A stretch of DNA of 64,000 nt from an uncultured Oscillibacter sp. GTDB taxonomy: Bacteria > Bacillota > Clostridia > Oscillospirales > Oscillospiraceae. The DNA lies in assembly GCA_905200545.1 (NCBI GenBank), contig CAJKKQ010000004.1, forward strand, positions 1-64,000, in the 5' to 3' direction. A program made the position numbers and the translations under genes. The notes beneath the pieces were generated by a model, which searched no databases, was not told the DNA's origin, and worked only from the letters and a program-made list of their open reading frames with translations. This document shows positions 16,840 to 25,243 of this stretch, one piece after another (the first letter of the stretch is position 1; every line of letters begins with the position of its first letter).

Positions 16840-17709
16840 TTACTGGGCCACGGGCACAGCACCGGCAGCGGCGATGAGGTCGTTGGCGTCGGTGGAGGTG
16901 GCGAAGTCGAAGAAAGCCTGAGCCGCATCGGACAGGGCCTCGTCAGTGCGGGTGACGAACACGAAGGGACGCTGGATAGCGTAGCTGCCGTCCAGGACGG
17001 TCTCCTCAGAGGGAGCCACACCGTCCACGGTCAGAACCGTGATGCCCTCCTGGCCCTCCACAGCGGAGAGGGAGGCGTAGCCGATGGCGCCGGGGGTGGT
17101 GCGGACCGCCTCGATGACGGCGCCGGTAGAGCTCAGCTCCTGAGCCAGGACACAGGCGTCCTCGGTGCCGGTGATGGACTCGAAGCCGTCCCGGGTGCCG
17201 GAGCCGGACTCACGGCCGATGACAGCGATGGTGCCGGCGGTGCCGCCCATGTCGGCCCAGTCGGTGACGGCGCCGGTGTAGATCTGGGCGATCTGATCGA
17301 TGCTCAGGTCGGTGACGGGGTTCTCGGCGTTGACGATGATGGCGATGCCGTCCAGAGCCACGGTGGTCTCGGTGAGGCCGGCGGCCTTCTCCTCATCCTT
17401 CAGGGCGCGGGAGGAAAGGCCGATGTCGCAGCTGCCGTTCTTCACGGCCTCAATGCCGGAGCCGGAGCCGGTGGGGTTATAGGTAACGGAAACGCCGGTG
17501 TCGGCCTGGAACTGCTCGCCCAGGGCGCCGATGACCTCCTCCATGGAGGTGGAACCGTCGGTGGAAACGCTGCCGCTGAGCTGTGTCTCCTCCGTCTGGG
17601 TGTCGTCGGTACCGGTGGTATCCTCAGTGGTTTCCTGAGAAGAGCCACAGCCAGCCAGCAGGGACAGGGCCAGCGTCAGCGTCATCAGCATGGCAAATAC
17701 TTTCTTCAT
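16840..17709 (-). CDS. pstS: Phosphate-binding lipoprotein PstS
   Basis: A 289-residue extracellular phosphate receptor. It has a lipoprotein signal with lipobox LLAGC (Cys21), an acidic linker (TTEDTTGTDDTQTEE), and PstS motifs GSVSTDGSTSMEEVIGAL, NPTGSGSGIEAVKNGSCDIGLSSR and RESGSGTRDGFE that wrap the phosphate. The ATG at 17709 follows AAAAGGAG. It is the first gene of the operon, directly behind Pho boxes. Confidence 0.96.
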   Translation of the reverse strand: MKKVFAMLMTLTLALSLLAGCGSSQETTEDTTGTDDTQTEETQLSGSVSTDGSTSMEEVIGALGEQFQADTGVSVTYNPTGSGSGIEAVKNGSCDIGLSSRALKDEEKAAGLTETTVALDGIAIIVNAENPVTDLSIDQIAQIYTGAVTDWADMGGTAGTIAVIGRESGSGTRDGFESITGTEDACVLAQELSSTGAVIEAVRTTPGAIGYASLSAVEGQEGITVLTVDGVAPSEETVLDGSYAIQRPFVFVTRTDEALSDAAQAFFDFATSTDANDLIAAAGAVPVAQ

Positions 17710-17759
17710 GGTTGTTTGCTCCTTTTCATCATATGTCTGTGGCTTTACGCTACGGCCAT

Positions 17760-17816
17760 AGTATAAAGGGCGGCAGGTAAAATCCGAAACCATCCCCAGG
17801 TAAAGTCTGTGTAAAG
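17760..17816 (-). promoter_or_regulatory. Pho-box promoter of pstS
   Basis: On the minus strand CTTTACA-caga-CTTTACC (17816-17799) repeats at 11 bp, and TTTTACC sits 10 bp upstream of a TATACT -10 box (17765-17760). No good -35 box is present, as expected when PhoB replaces it. Confidence 0.7.
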
Positions 17817-18013
17817 TGCCCCTTTTTACCTTTCCCACAGATTTAACACTGCCGCAGCCCCGGAATTTGTGCTTTTACCACAGCCAGTTTGGCCGCAGAT
17901 GTGCTATACTGATAAAAAAAGGAATTCACATCCATCCGGGCGAAATTTCTTTTCACGGCGTGCAATAAAACGCCCGGCTCATTCGTTAATGGTGTGAACA
18001 GAGGAGGAAGCGC

Positions 18014-18580
18014 ATGATCTTCTGTATGAGTGTGGCGGCACCGTCTCCCGGGGACGGGGCCGTGCTGGACGGGTACCTTGCCCGTATCGCCGCCGGGGAG
18101 CAGGACGCCCTGGCGGATCTCTACCATAAAACCCGTCCTGCCGTCTACGGTTTTGCCCTGTCCATTTTGAAAAACGAGCATGACGCCGAGGACGTCCTTC
18201 ACGACGCCTACCTGCAGATCTGGCAGGCGGCGGGCTCCTACCAGGGCCAGGGCAAACCCATGGCATGGATCCTCACCATCACCCGCAATCTGGCTCTGAG
18301 CCGCCTGCGCCAGCAAAGCCGCACGGAGCCCCTTACCATGGAGGACTGGCAGGACCGCTTCGCCGACCGGGAAACCGTCAGCCACGAAGACCGCATGGCC
18401 CTCTCCGCCCTGCTGGCGGCTCTGGAGGACACCGAGCGCCAGATCGTGGCGCTCCACGCCCTCTCCGGCCTCAAGCACCGGGAGATCGCGGAGATGATGA
18501 AGATGCCGCTTCCCACTGTATTATCCAAATATCACCGGGCCATGAAAAAGCTCCGGCTGGCATGGAAGGAGGCTCAGTAA
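18014..18580 (+). CDS. ECF RNA polymerase sigma factor
   Basis: A 188-residue sigma-70 family factor of ECF type: region 2 (ADLYHKTRPAVYGFALSILKNEHDAEDVLHDAYLQIWQ, about 35-75) and region 4 with a C-terminal helix-turn-helix (LSGLKHREIAEMMKMPLPTVLSKYHRAMKKL). GAGGAGG lies 6 nt before the ATG. It is followed after 1 nt by a membrane protein with the features of its anti-sigma factor. A CCGGGCG...CGCCCGG inverted repeat (17936-17977) lies in the leader; a TATACT box near 17924-17929 lacks a clear -35. The signal is unknown. Confidence 0.93.
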   Translation: MIFCMSVAAPSPGDGAVLDGYLARIAAGEQDALADLYHKTRPAVYGFALSILKNEHDAEDVLHDAYLQIWQAAGSYQGQGKPMAWILTITRNLALSRLRQQSRTEPLTMEDWQDRFADRETVSHEDRMALSALLAALEDTERQIVALHALSGLKHREIAEMMKMPLPTVLSKYHRAMKKLRLAWKEAQ

Positions 18581-18581
18581 C

Positions 18582-20036
18582 ATGGACGAGAGCATGATGG
18601 AACAGCGCCTGCGCACCGCCGTGGAGCACGCCGCCCCGGACAACCTGGAGCGGATCCTGGCCTCCTGTACGCAGCAGAAAGGAACTGTGATCCCCATGAC
18701 CCCACCCAAAAGAAAACGCCGCTGGATCCCCGCCGCCATGGCTGCGGCGCTGGTGATCGTCTGCGGCCTCTCCTTCGGCGCCGTCCGCTGGCAGTCCGAC
18801 CACGCTGTGGATTCCATTGTGACCCTGGACGTCAACCCCAGCGTCTCTCTGGATGTGAACGCCAAGGAGCGGGTCCTCTCCGTCACCCCCCTCAACCAGG
18901 ACGCCACCGTCATCCTGGGAGATATGGACCTCACCGGTACCGACCTCACGGTGGCGGTGAACGCCCTCATCGGCTCCATGGTGCAAAACGGCTATCTGGA
19001 TGAGCTGCAAAACTCCATTCTGGTGACGGTGGAAAATGACGACGCAAGCCGCTCCGCCCAGCTCCAGCAGCAGATCTCCAGCACCATCAGCGGCACCTTC
19101 CAGGCCGACCACCTGGACGGCGCCGTGCTGACCCAGTCTCTCACCGCCGACGCCCAGCTCACGGCCCTGGCGGAGCAGTACGGCATTTCCCTTGGCAAGG
19201 CGGCCCTGATCCAGGAGGTCATCAGCCAGGATTCCACGCTGACCTTTGCCTCCCTGGCTCCCCTCTCCGTCAACGAGATCGCCCTCATCGCCCAGTCCCG
19301 CAGCCTTACCACCTCCTCCGTCACCCAGACCGGCAGCGCCAGCGACAAGGCCTACATCACCGCCGACGCCGCCCGTGCCGCCGCCTACGCCCATGCCGGT
19401 GTCAGCGCCGGAGACGTGGCCTGGTACGAAACGGAGTTCGACAGCGAGGACGGCGTCATGGTCTATGAGGTGGAGTTCACCGCAGGCGGCGTGGAGTACG
19501 AGTACGACATCGATGCCCGCACTGGCGACGTGGTGAAGTACAGCCGGGAGGGCGGCTGGAGCGGCTCCGGCAGCTCCGGCGGCACCGCCTCCTCCGGCAC
19601 GGACATCGGCGCCGACAAGGCCGCCCAGACCGCTCTGGCGGACGCCGGGCTCTCCAGCTCCCAGGTGACGGGCCTCCGGACCAAACAGGACTGGGACGAC
19701 GGCCAGCTCCGCTACGAGGTGGAGTTCCGCGCCGGCGGCGTGGAGTATGACTACGAGCTTGCCGCCGACGGCACCATCCTCAAGGCGGACCGGGATACCG
19801 ACGGCAGCGTTCCCGCCTCCACAGGAGCCTCCCTGACGGAAGAGGAGGCCAAGGCCGCCGCCTTCCGCCACGCCGGCGTCAGTGCCTCCTCCGTCAGCGG
19901 ACTGAAAGTCCAGCGGGACCGGGACGACGGCCAGGAACTCTATGAGATCGAGTTCCGGGTGGGCAATACGGAATACGAGTACGAGATCCGCACCGACGGC
20001 ACCATCCTCAAGGCCGAGCGGGATATGGACGACTGA
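18582..20036 (+). CDS. Membrane anti-sigma-like protein: RsgI-like domain plus three PepSY repeats
   Basis: A 484-residue single-pass protein. The cytoplasmic 48 residues (DNLERILASC) should hold the sigma factor; one TM spans about 49-66. The external region begins with SIVTLDVNPSVSLDVNAKERVLSV, close to the middle domain of RsgI anti-sigma-I proteins, followed by a helical stretch to about 250. Three PepSY-type repeats follow (about 262-330, 336-400, 408-484), each with an AHAGVS-like helix and a YEVEF...YEYDI strand pair; a Ser/Gly/Thr linker separates the first two. It is coupled to the ECF sigma gene by a 1-nt gap. What the PepSY repeats bind is unknown. Confidence 0.8.
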   Translation: MDESMMEQRLRTAVEHAAPDNLERILASCTQQKGTVIPMTPPKRKRRWIPAAMAAALVIVCGLSFGAVRWQSDHAVDSIVTLDVNPSVSLDVNAKERVLSVTPLNQDATVILGDMDLTGTDLTVAVNALIGSMVQNGYLDELQNSILVTVENDDASRSAQLQQQISSTISGTFQADHLDGAVLTQSLTADAQLTALAEQYGISLGKAALIQEVISQDSTLTFASLAPLSVNEIALIAQSRSLTTSSVTQTGSASDKAYITADAARAAAYAHAGVSAGDVAWYETEFDSEDGVMVYEVEFTAGGVEYEYDIDARTGDVVKYSREGGWSGSGSSGGTASSGTDIGADKAAQTALADAGLSSSQVTGLRTKQDWDDGQLRYEVEFRAGGVEYDYELAADGTILKADRDTDGSVPASTGASLTEEEAKAAAFRHAGVSASSVSGLKVQRDRDDGQELYEIEFRVGNTEYEYEIRTDGTILKAERDMDD

Positions 20037-20051
20037 TTCCCGAAAAGAAGC

Positions 20052-20086
20052 AAACAAGCCCCGAACCGAGAGGTTCGGGGCTTGTT
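20052..20086 (+). terminator. Terminator after the anti-sigma gene
   Basis: AACAAGCCCCGAACC-gaga-GGTTCGGGGCTTGTT stem-loop; U tract is short, but the stem is symmetrical and lies between convergent genes. Confidence 0.75.
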
Positions 20087-20097
20087 GTATTCTTGAT

Positions 20098-21048
20098 TTA
20101 CGATTGGCCGGGTCTTTCCTCCGGGGGCGGGGTCTCCTCCCCTTCCCGGACGGCCTCATCCCGGGCCTTGGCTTCCTCCAGCAGTTCCTCCTTGGCCTGG
20201 GCCAGGTAGTCGTGCTCCGGGTTCTTCTTCAGGGGCACGAAGCTCTGGGCCGGGGTCTTCCGGCGGCCCCGGCTGCGGGCGTAGAAGAAGCCGGTGACGG
20301 AGAACACCACCGCGCCGATGAAGTTCACGAACAGGTCCTTCATGGTGTCGATGATGCCGATGTCCAGATAGCCCCCCAGGCCCAGGGGCTCTCCGTTGAT
20401 ATAGACCTCCTGGATATTGGGGATGGTCACTACCTTGTTGGAGCGGGTGGTGTCCAGGGCCACGGTGTGGAGGGCGTGGACGATGGTGTCTTTCTGCATG
20501 TCCGTGCCCAGGAAATAGTCCATGCTGAACTCGAAAAACTCCCACAGCACGCCGATGGTCATGGAGAAGCAAAAGGCCACCAGCGCCAGAAACAGCGGGG
20601 AGAGGTGGAAGGTAAGGCGCTCATCGTCGTTGAGGAGCATCACCATGGAAAAGCCCACCGCCGCCGCCAGAAAACCGTTGATGGTGTGGAGCATGGTGTC
20701 CCAGTTGGGCACCACCACATAGAAGGCGTTGACCTCCCCCAGGATCTCCGCGGCGAAAATGAAGCACAAAATGGTGATCTCCAGAGGCGGCGGCAGCTCG
20801 ATGCGCAGCTTCACCTGCACCCAGCTGGGGATATACAGCAGCAGCAGCGTCAATGCGCAGAAGAACACGCTCTCATAGCTGCGCAGCATCACTTGGCGCA
20901 CCAGCACCACCAGCACCAGCGTCCGCAGGATGCAAAAGACGATGAAGGAACTTTTGTGCTCCCGCAGCTCCGTCTGAAGAGCCTTGCGGAAGGACTTTTT
21001 TTCCAGCTGTTTGGCCCGCTTCTTTTCCAGTCGCTTCTCTTTTCTCAC
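20098..21048 (-). CDS. Multi-pass membrane protein, DUF2238/YjdF-like
   Basis: A 316-residue protein with a basic coiled N-terminus (EKKRAKQLEKKSFRKAL), six or seven hydrophobic segments, and an acidic proline-rich tail. PNWDTMLHTINGFLAAAVGF and GVLWEFFEFSMDYFLGTDMQKDT resemble the conserved core of DUF2238/YjdF membrane proteins, whose function is not known. Its start overlaps the end of the GDPD gene by 4 nt, so it is the distal gene of the HAD-MFS-GDPD operon. Confidence 0.65.
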   Translation of the reverse strand: MRKEKRLEKKRAKQLEKKSFRKALQTELREHKSSFIVFCILRTLVLVVLVRQVMLRSYESVFFCALTLLLLYIPSWVQVKLRIELPPPLEITILCFIFAAEILGEVNAFYVVVPNWDTMLHTINGFLAAAVGFSMVMLLNDDERLTFHLSPLFLALVAFCFSMTIGVLWEFFEFSMDYFLGTDMQKDTIVHALHTVALDTTRSNKVVTIPNIQEVYINGEPLGLGGYLDIGIIDTMKDLFVNFIGAVVFSVTGFFYARSRGRRKTPAQSFVPLKKNPEHDYLAQAKEELLEEAKARDEAVREGEETPPPEERPGQS

Positions 21049-21878
21049 TGCGTTCCTTCCTCCTTTGGATGGATGTCCTCAAAGATGGCCAGCGCGCCTT
21101 CCCGGCCCGCCGTCTCCAGCTCCGCCGCCGTGCGCAGCGTCCACAGCGCTTTCTGAACCCCCAGGGCCCGGCTCAGCCGCACTGCCGGAAGATTCCGGTC
21201 GGTAAACCGCACGGCCACAAAGTCCGGCCGGGTGCATACGTTGTAAAAAAGGCCTGTCAAAGCCAACCGGTTCCACGGGTCAAGCCCCTCCGGCCTCTTC
21301 AGGAAATTCTGCATCAGCTGTCCCCGCAGGACCTCCGGACGGTGGCGCCGCAGCCACAGGAGGCACCGGGGGTCAAAGCTCTCCAGACAGTAGGGCACGG
21401 AGAAGCGATCCAGGCACCGGAGGGTGGCCTCCGCCAGGGCGGCGTGGTTGCCTCCGGCGCTTTTGAGTTCCACAATGAGCCCGCCGGGTCTTCCGGCAAA
21501 CAGGGGCACCACCTCTTCCAGAAAGGGGATAGTCTCCGTGGTCCCTGCCAGGCGCAATTCCCGGAGGACATCGGAAGAAAACGATTCCACTGTGCCCTCC
21601 ACGCCGCACATGCGGGTAAGATCCCCGTCGTGGAACACCACCAGACGGCCGTCCGCCGTCAGGTGCACATCCAGCTCCGCACCGTACCCGGCCGCCGCCG
21701 CGGCCCGGAAAGCCGGCAGGGAGTTCTCCGGTACGCCGGGGCCGTGGAGCCCCCGGTGGGCATAGAGCGTCCCCGGCAGGCGCCGCCATCCGGGGGCACC
21801 CCGCCGCCCGTGGACCACAAACCCTGCTGCCAGGGCCGCCAGGGCAACCCCTGCGGCCGCCGCTGCCTTCGCCCTCAT
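21045..21878 (-). CDS. Glycerophosphodiester phosphodiesterase family protein
   Basis: A 277-residue enzyme expected to release glycerol 3-phosphate from glycerophosphodiesters. An N-terminal membrane anchor (about 5-22) precedes the GDPD TIM barrel. The family signature is intact: AHRGLHGPGVPENS (catalytic His and metal-binding Glu), ELDVHLTADG (metal Glu and Asp) and VFHDGDLTRMCG (second catalytic His). It overlaps both neighbours by 4 nt in a tightly packed operon. Confidence 0.9.
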   Translation of the reverse strand: MRAKAAAAAGVALAALAAGFVVHGRRGAPGWRRLPGTLYAHRGLHGPGVPENSLPAFRAAAAAGYGAELDVHLTADGRLVVFHDGDLTRMCGVEGTVESFSSDVLRELRLAGTTETIPFLEEVVPLFAGRPGGLIVELKSAGGNHAALAEATLRCLDRFSVPYCLESFDPRCLLWLRRHRPEVLRGQLMQNFLKRPEGLDPWNRLALTGLFYNVCTRPDFVAVRFTDRNLPAVRLSRALGVQKALWTLRTAAELETAGREGALAIFEDIHPKEEGTQ

Positions 21879-23185
21879 GTCCGGGTCTCCTCCCCCTTAG
21901 GGGTCAGGCGGCTGTCCCCGTGGCGGACGAAGAACATGGTCAGCATGCTGCAGGCCGAGAAGATGGCGGCATAGGGAAAGAGGGTGTCATAGCCCACATG
22001 GCGCAGCAGCCATCCGGCGGCGATGGGGGTGATGGTCTGTGCCGCCATAGAGAAGGTGTAATAATAGCCGGTGAAACGGCCCACGTCTCCCGCCCGGCAC
22101 ATCTCCACCACCATGGGCAGCGAGTTGACGCTGATGGCCGCCCAGGCGATGCCCACCATTACAAAGAGCACGTACATCACCGGGGAGAACTGGGCAAAAG
22201 CCAGGGTGCACAAAAACGCGCAGAAGAAGCTGGCGGTCAGCAAGGCCGTTCCCAGCAGGATGGTGTTCTTCCGGCCGATGCGCCCAGCCAGGGCACCCAC
22301 CGGCACATAGGAGGCGATGGCTCCCGCCATGGCGATGGTGAGACACACCGAGGACTCCCCCAGCGCCATGCCCCACACCTGGGAGGCATACGTGGTGAAC
22401 CAGGTCTCCACGGCGTTGTAGCCGATGAACCACAAGGCGATGGACAAGAGCAAAAATCCCAGGCTCCGGCGCACAGGAGCGGGCATGGCCTCCGTCTGGG
22501 CCGCGTTCCCCGCCGGACGCTGCTCCCGGACGGCCTCCTCCGCATCCCGGCGCAGCACCTCCTCCCGGGAAGGCTCCCGCACCGTCAGGGACACCACCAC
22601 GGCGGAGAGGACCATGATGGCTGCCACCGCCGCAAAGAGGGGGTAGTAATCCGTATGGCCCGGCTGCTCCTTGGAATAGAGCACCGCCGCCAGCAGCAGA
22701 TATAAAACGCCGCCCATGGCGCCCATGAGGTTGATGACGGCGTTGGCCTCGGAGCGCAGGGGCTTTGGGGTCACGTCCGGCATCAGGGCCACCGCCGGGG
22801 AGCGGTAGGAGCCCATGGCCACCAGCAGGCCCCCCAGCACCGCCACAAAGGCCGCTGTCTTCCAGACCGCCGGGGCGGCGGCGTAGCTGTTGTCCAGCCC
22901 CGGCAGCACCAGCATCAGCACCACCGCCGCGGCAGTGCCGCAGATCAAAAAGGGCTTGCGCCGTCCCATCGGAGAGCGGCAGCGGTCCGAGAGGCCGCCG
23001 AACAGGGGCAGCAGGAACAGCCCCGCCACATTGTCCGCCGCCATGATGGCACCGGACCAGGTCTCGTTCATATGGAAGGTATTGGTGAGGATCAGCGGCA
23101 CCACGTTGTTGTACATCTGCCAGAAAGCGCAGATGGAAAGGAAGGCAAAGCCCACCAGCACCGTGCGTCGTTTATCCAGTCTCAT
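21875..23185 (-). CDS. MFS transporter, sugar/cation-symporter-like (SLC45/GPH type)
   Basis: A 436-residue transporter with twelve predicted membrane segments; RSPMGRRKPFLICG is the loop 2-3 motif typical of GPH and SLC45 sugar symporters. The ATG at 23185 has AAGGAGG 7 nt upstream and overlaps the HAD stop by ATGA, so the longer frame is rejected. Substrate unknown; a sugar or polyol phosphate-linked compound would fit the HAD and GDPD neighbours, but that is inference. Confidence 0.87.
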   Translation of the reverse strand: MRLDKRRTVLVGFAFLSICAFWQMYNNVVPLILTNTFHMNETWSGAIMAADNVAGLFLLPLFGGLSDRCRSPMGRRKPFLICGTAAAVVLMLVLPGLDNSYAAAPAVWKTAAFVAVLGGLLVAMGSYRSPAVALMPDVTPKPLRSEANAVINLMGAMGGVLYLLLAAVLYSKEQPGHTDYYPLFAAVAAIMVLSAVVVSLTVREPSREEVLRRDAEEAVREQRPAGNAAQTEAMPAPVRRSLGFLLLSIALWFIGYNAVETWFTTYASQVWGMALGESSVCLTIAMAGAIASYVPVGALAGRIGRKNTILLGTALLTASFFCAFLCTLAFAQFSPVMYVLFVMVGIAWAAISVNSLPMVVEMCRAGDVGRFTGYYYTFSMAAQTITPIAAGWLLRHVGYDTLFPYAAIFSACSMLTMFFVRHGDSRLTPKGEETRT

Positions 23186-23982
23186 GCCCGTGCCTCCTTG
23201 ATTCGTTCCAAAAGCTCCGCCATGTCCCGGCAGATGAGGGTGGGCGGCGTTGCACTGACGGCGGCGTCCTGCGCCGTTGCCTCCCCGGTGAGCACCAGGA
23301 CCGTGTCCACCCCCGCATTCACCCCGCAGGCGATGTCCGTGTAGAGCCGGTCCCCCACCATCAGCGTCTCCTCCGGGAGGCATCCCGTCTGGGCCAGGGC
23401 CAGTCGGATCATGGTGGGGTCGGGCTTGCCGATGAATTTGGGCCGCCGCCCGGCTCCCCGGCCGATGAATTCACAGATGGCCCCGCAGTCCGGCACAAAG
23501 CCGAAGAGGGTGGGACAGGCCCAGTCGGGGTTGGTGGCCAGGAAGTCCACACCCCGGGCCAGCAGCCGGCATGCGTTTTCCACCTTCCCATAGGTCAGCT
23601 CCGTGTCGTAGCCCACCAGCACCGCCGTCACATCCGCGTCCGGCGTCTCCCGGATATCGAAACCCGCCTCACGCAGCTGGCGGCGGAAGGATTCCGTGCC
23701 CACCACGTAATAGACGTCGGAAGGGGTACGTTTGGTTTGCAGGTAATACACCGTAGCCTCCACAGCGGTGAGGAACTCCTCCCGCCCAGCCGGGACCCCC
23801 AGCCGCTGCATCTTCTCCAGCCCGGCGTCCACTCCCCGGGAGGAGTTGTTGGTGAGGTAGCGGACCGCGCCGCCGTGCCCGCGGACATAGGATAAAAACT
23901 CCGCCGCCCCGGGCAGCAGCGTCTCCTCCAGATACAGCGTCCCGTCCAGGTCCAGCAAGAACAGCCGCTTGTTGGCAAGGTC
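23182..23982 (-). CDS. HAD-IIA family phosphatase (NagD-like)
   Basis: A 266-residue phosphatase. HAD motif I is LFLLDLDGTLYL near residue 10, motif II TNNSSRG, and motifs III/IV appear as KPDPTMIR and MVGDRLYTDIACGVNAGVDTVLVLTGEA; the C2-type cap lies between. I prefer the GTG at 23982, which has AAAGGA at a proper distance, over the ATG 7 codons earlier, which has none. First gene of the HAD-MFS-GDPD-DUF operon. NagD relatives dephosphorylate nucleotides, sugars or glycerol phosphate. Confidence 0.88.
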   Translation of the reverse strand, partial: DLANKRLFLLDLDGTLYLEETLLPGAAEFLSYVRGHGGAVRYLTNNSSRGVDAGLEKMQRLGVPAGREEFLTAVEATVYYLQTKRTPSDVYYVVGTESFRRQLREAGFDIRETPDADVTAVLVGYDTELTYGKVENACRLLARGVDFLATNPDWACPTLFGFVPDCGAICEFIGRGAGRRPKFIGKPDPTMIRLALAQTGCLPEETLMVGDRLYTDIACGVNAGVDTVLVLTGEATAQDAAVSATPPTLICRDMAELLERIKEARA

Positions 23983-24019
23983 CACGTGCTCACATCCTTT
24001 CATGCACTGTTAACCATAC

Positions 24020-24054
24020 CATAAAAGGGCCCCGCTTGGCAAGCGGGGCCCCGA
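24020..24054 (-). terminator. Terminator after the DUF3169 gene
   Basis: GGGGCCCCGCTTG-cc-AAGCGGGGCCC stem with TTTT on the minus strand. Confidence 0.8.
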
Positions 24055-24092
24055 GGCTGCAGGAAACGTGATTTGGCGCCAGGGGCTGGGGC

Positions 24093-24872
24093 TCACAAGG
24101 AGCCGCAGCCGGTCTGGCTGCTCCGGCTCAGGCGGATGCACTCCAGGGTGTAAACGATCTGCAGCACGCCGAAGATCACCAGCACCATGACGATGGGCAG
24201 CAGGCCCGTATCAAACGCATAGTGCAGCACGATCAGCGCCGCCCACATCCACAAACAGGTGTTCACTGCCGCCCGGTAGGCCTTGAAGGCCGCCTGGCCC
24301 ATCTGGCGCTGTTCCGACTCGTCGCAGCTGTCCATCCACTTTTTCAAAAACTTCGTGTCATAGACGCTGCCCTGCTTCTCGGGATTGATGCGGCGGGTGA
24401 GATCCACCACCTTCTGCTGGTGCACCATGATCACCGCGATGGAAACAAAGAACATTCCCAAGCCGCCCAGCCGTCCCATGGGCCAATTCCCTTCGCAGAC
24501 CACCAGTACCGAAACGAAGAAGAAGTCCCACAGCATGGCGACGGCGGACATCAGCAGCGCCCAGCTGAGATCCTCCTCGGCCTTTTCGATGCGTTCCTCG
24601 TCCTCCCCGTCCCAGGTCTGATAGATGCGCCGGGCCTTGGCGTAGAACCACCACCCCAGGCCCAGAAACACCACGCTGGTAACGGGGATGCCCCAGGGGG
24701 CCGCTGCGGCGAGGACATCCTCCACCGCCGCCTTGATGCTCCCGGAGAGATTCACGGCTCCCACGATACCGGTGCCGAAGCCTGCCAGGCCTCCGAACAA
24801 GGCGGCGATCAGCAGCATCAGGATATATTTGGGCAGCGCCCTGCGGTTGTCACTTTTCTGCTTGGTTCCCAT
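24093..24872 (-). CDS. DUF3169-type membrane protein
   Basis: A 259-residue protein with about six membrane segments in pairs and an acidic cytoplasmic stretch (YQTWDGEDEERIEKAEEDLSW), matching the DUF3169 pattern. The ATG at 24872 has GAGGAGG 9 nt upstream, within the end of the XRE gene, which it overlaps by 23 nt. XRE plus DUF3169 pairs are common in Firmicutes; function unknown. Confidence 0.78.
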   Translation of the reverse strand: MGTKQKSDNRRALPKYILMLLIAALFGGLAGFGTGIVGAVNLSGSIKAAVEDVLAAAAPWGIPVTSVVFLGLGWWFYAKARRIYQTWDGEDEERIEKAEEDLSWALLMSAVAMLWDFFFVSVLVVCEGNWPMGRLGGLGMFFVSIAVIMVHQQKVVDLTRRINPEKQGSVYDTKFLKKWMDSCDESEQRQMGQAAFKAYRAAVNTCLWMWAALIVLHYAFDTGLLPIVMVLVIFGVLQIVYTLECIRLSRSSQTGCGSL

Positions 24873-25080
24873 GCTCTTCATCCTCCTCATAGGAAAAAAT
24901 GTCCTCTACGGTGACTCCGCAGAGCTTCGCCAGCTTCAGCGCCAGCGTCACCGAGGGGGAGTAGTCCCCCCGTTCGATCTGGCTGATGGTCTGCCGGGAC
25001 ACCCCCGCCAGCCGCCCCATCTCCTGCTGGTTGACCCCCAGCCGGGCCCGGTACTCCTTGAGATGGTTGTAAAGCGGCAT
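24850..25080 (-). CDS. XRE-family transcriptional regulator (Cro/CI type)
   Basis: A 76-residue single-domain DNA-binding protein; helix-turn-helix at about 15-36 (NQQEMGRLAGVSRQTISQIERGDYSPS), then LALKLAKLCGVTVEDIFSYEEDE. The ATG at 25080 has GGAGGCGGTGAG upstream. Three inverted repeats of TTGACAA type cover its promoter and leader, so autorepression is likely. It is cotranscribed with the DUF3169 gene. Confidence 0.92.
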   Translation of the reverse strand: MPLYNHLKEYRARLGVNQQEMGRLAGVSRQTISQIERGDYSPSVTLALKLAKLCGVTVEDIFSYEEDEEHGNQAEK

Positions 25081-25096
25081 CTCACCGCCTCCTCTC

Positions 25097-25169
25097 TGAC
25101 AACTTTTTCTGTCAAATTGACAACTTTTCTTGTCATCCATAGGATAGCATTGACAAGGATCGTTGTCAA
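25097..25169 (-). promoter_or_regulatory. XRE promoter with three operator-like inverted repeats
   Basis: TTGACA -35 (25169-25164), 17-bp spacer, TATCCT -10 (25146-25141). Inverted repeats with TTGACA/TGTCAA arms lie at 25150-25169 (over the -35), 25117-25135 and 25097-25114, the last two in the leader. Assignment to the XRE protein is inference. Confidence 0.7.
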
Positions 25170-25195
25170 TAGGCCGGAAGAAAACTTTTTTCCGG

Positions 25196-25238
25196 CAGGA
25201 AAAAGCACCCGCCGTTCCAGAGAGAACAGCGGGTGCCG
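25196..25238 (-). terminator. Terminator of the AI-2E family gene
   Basis: GCACCCGC...GCGGGTGC stem with a 16-nt inner loop (itself able to pair TTC/GAA) followed by TTTTT on the minus strand. Confidence 0.75.
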
Positions 25239-25243
25239 AAGCA

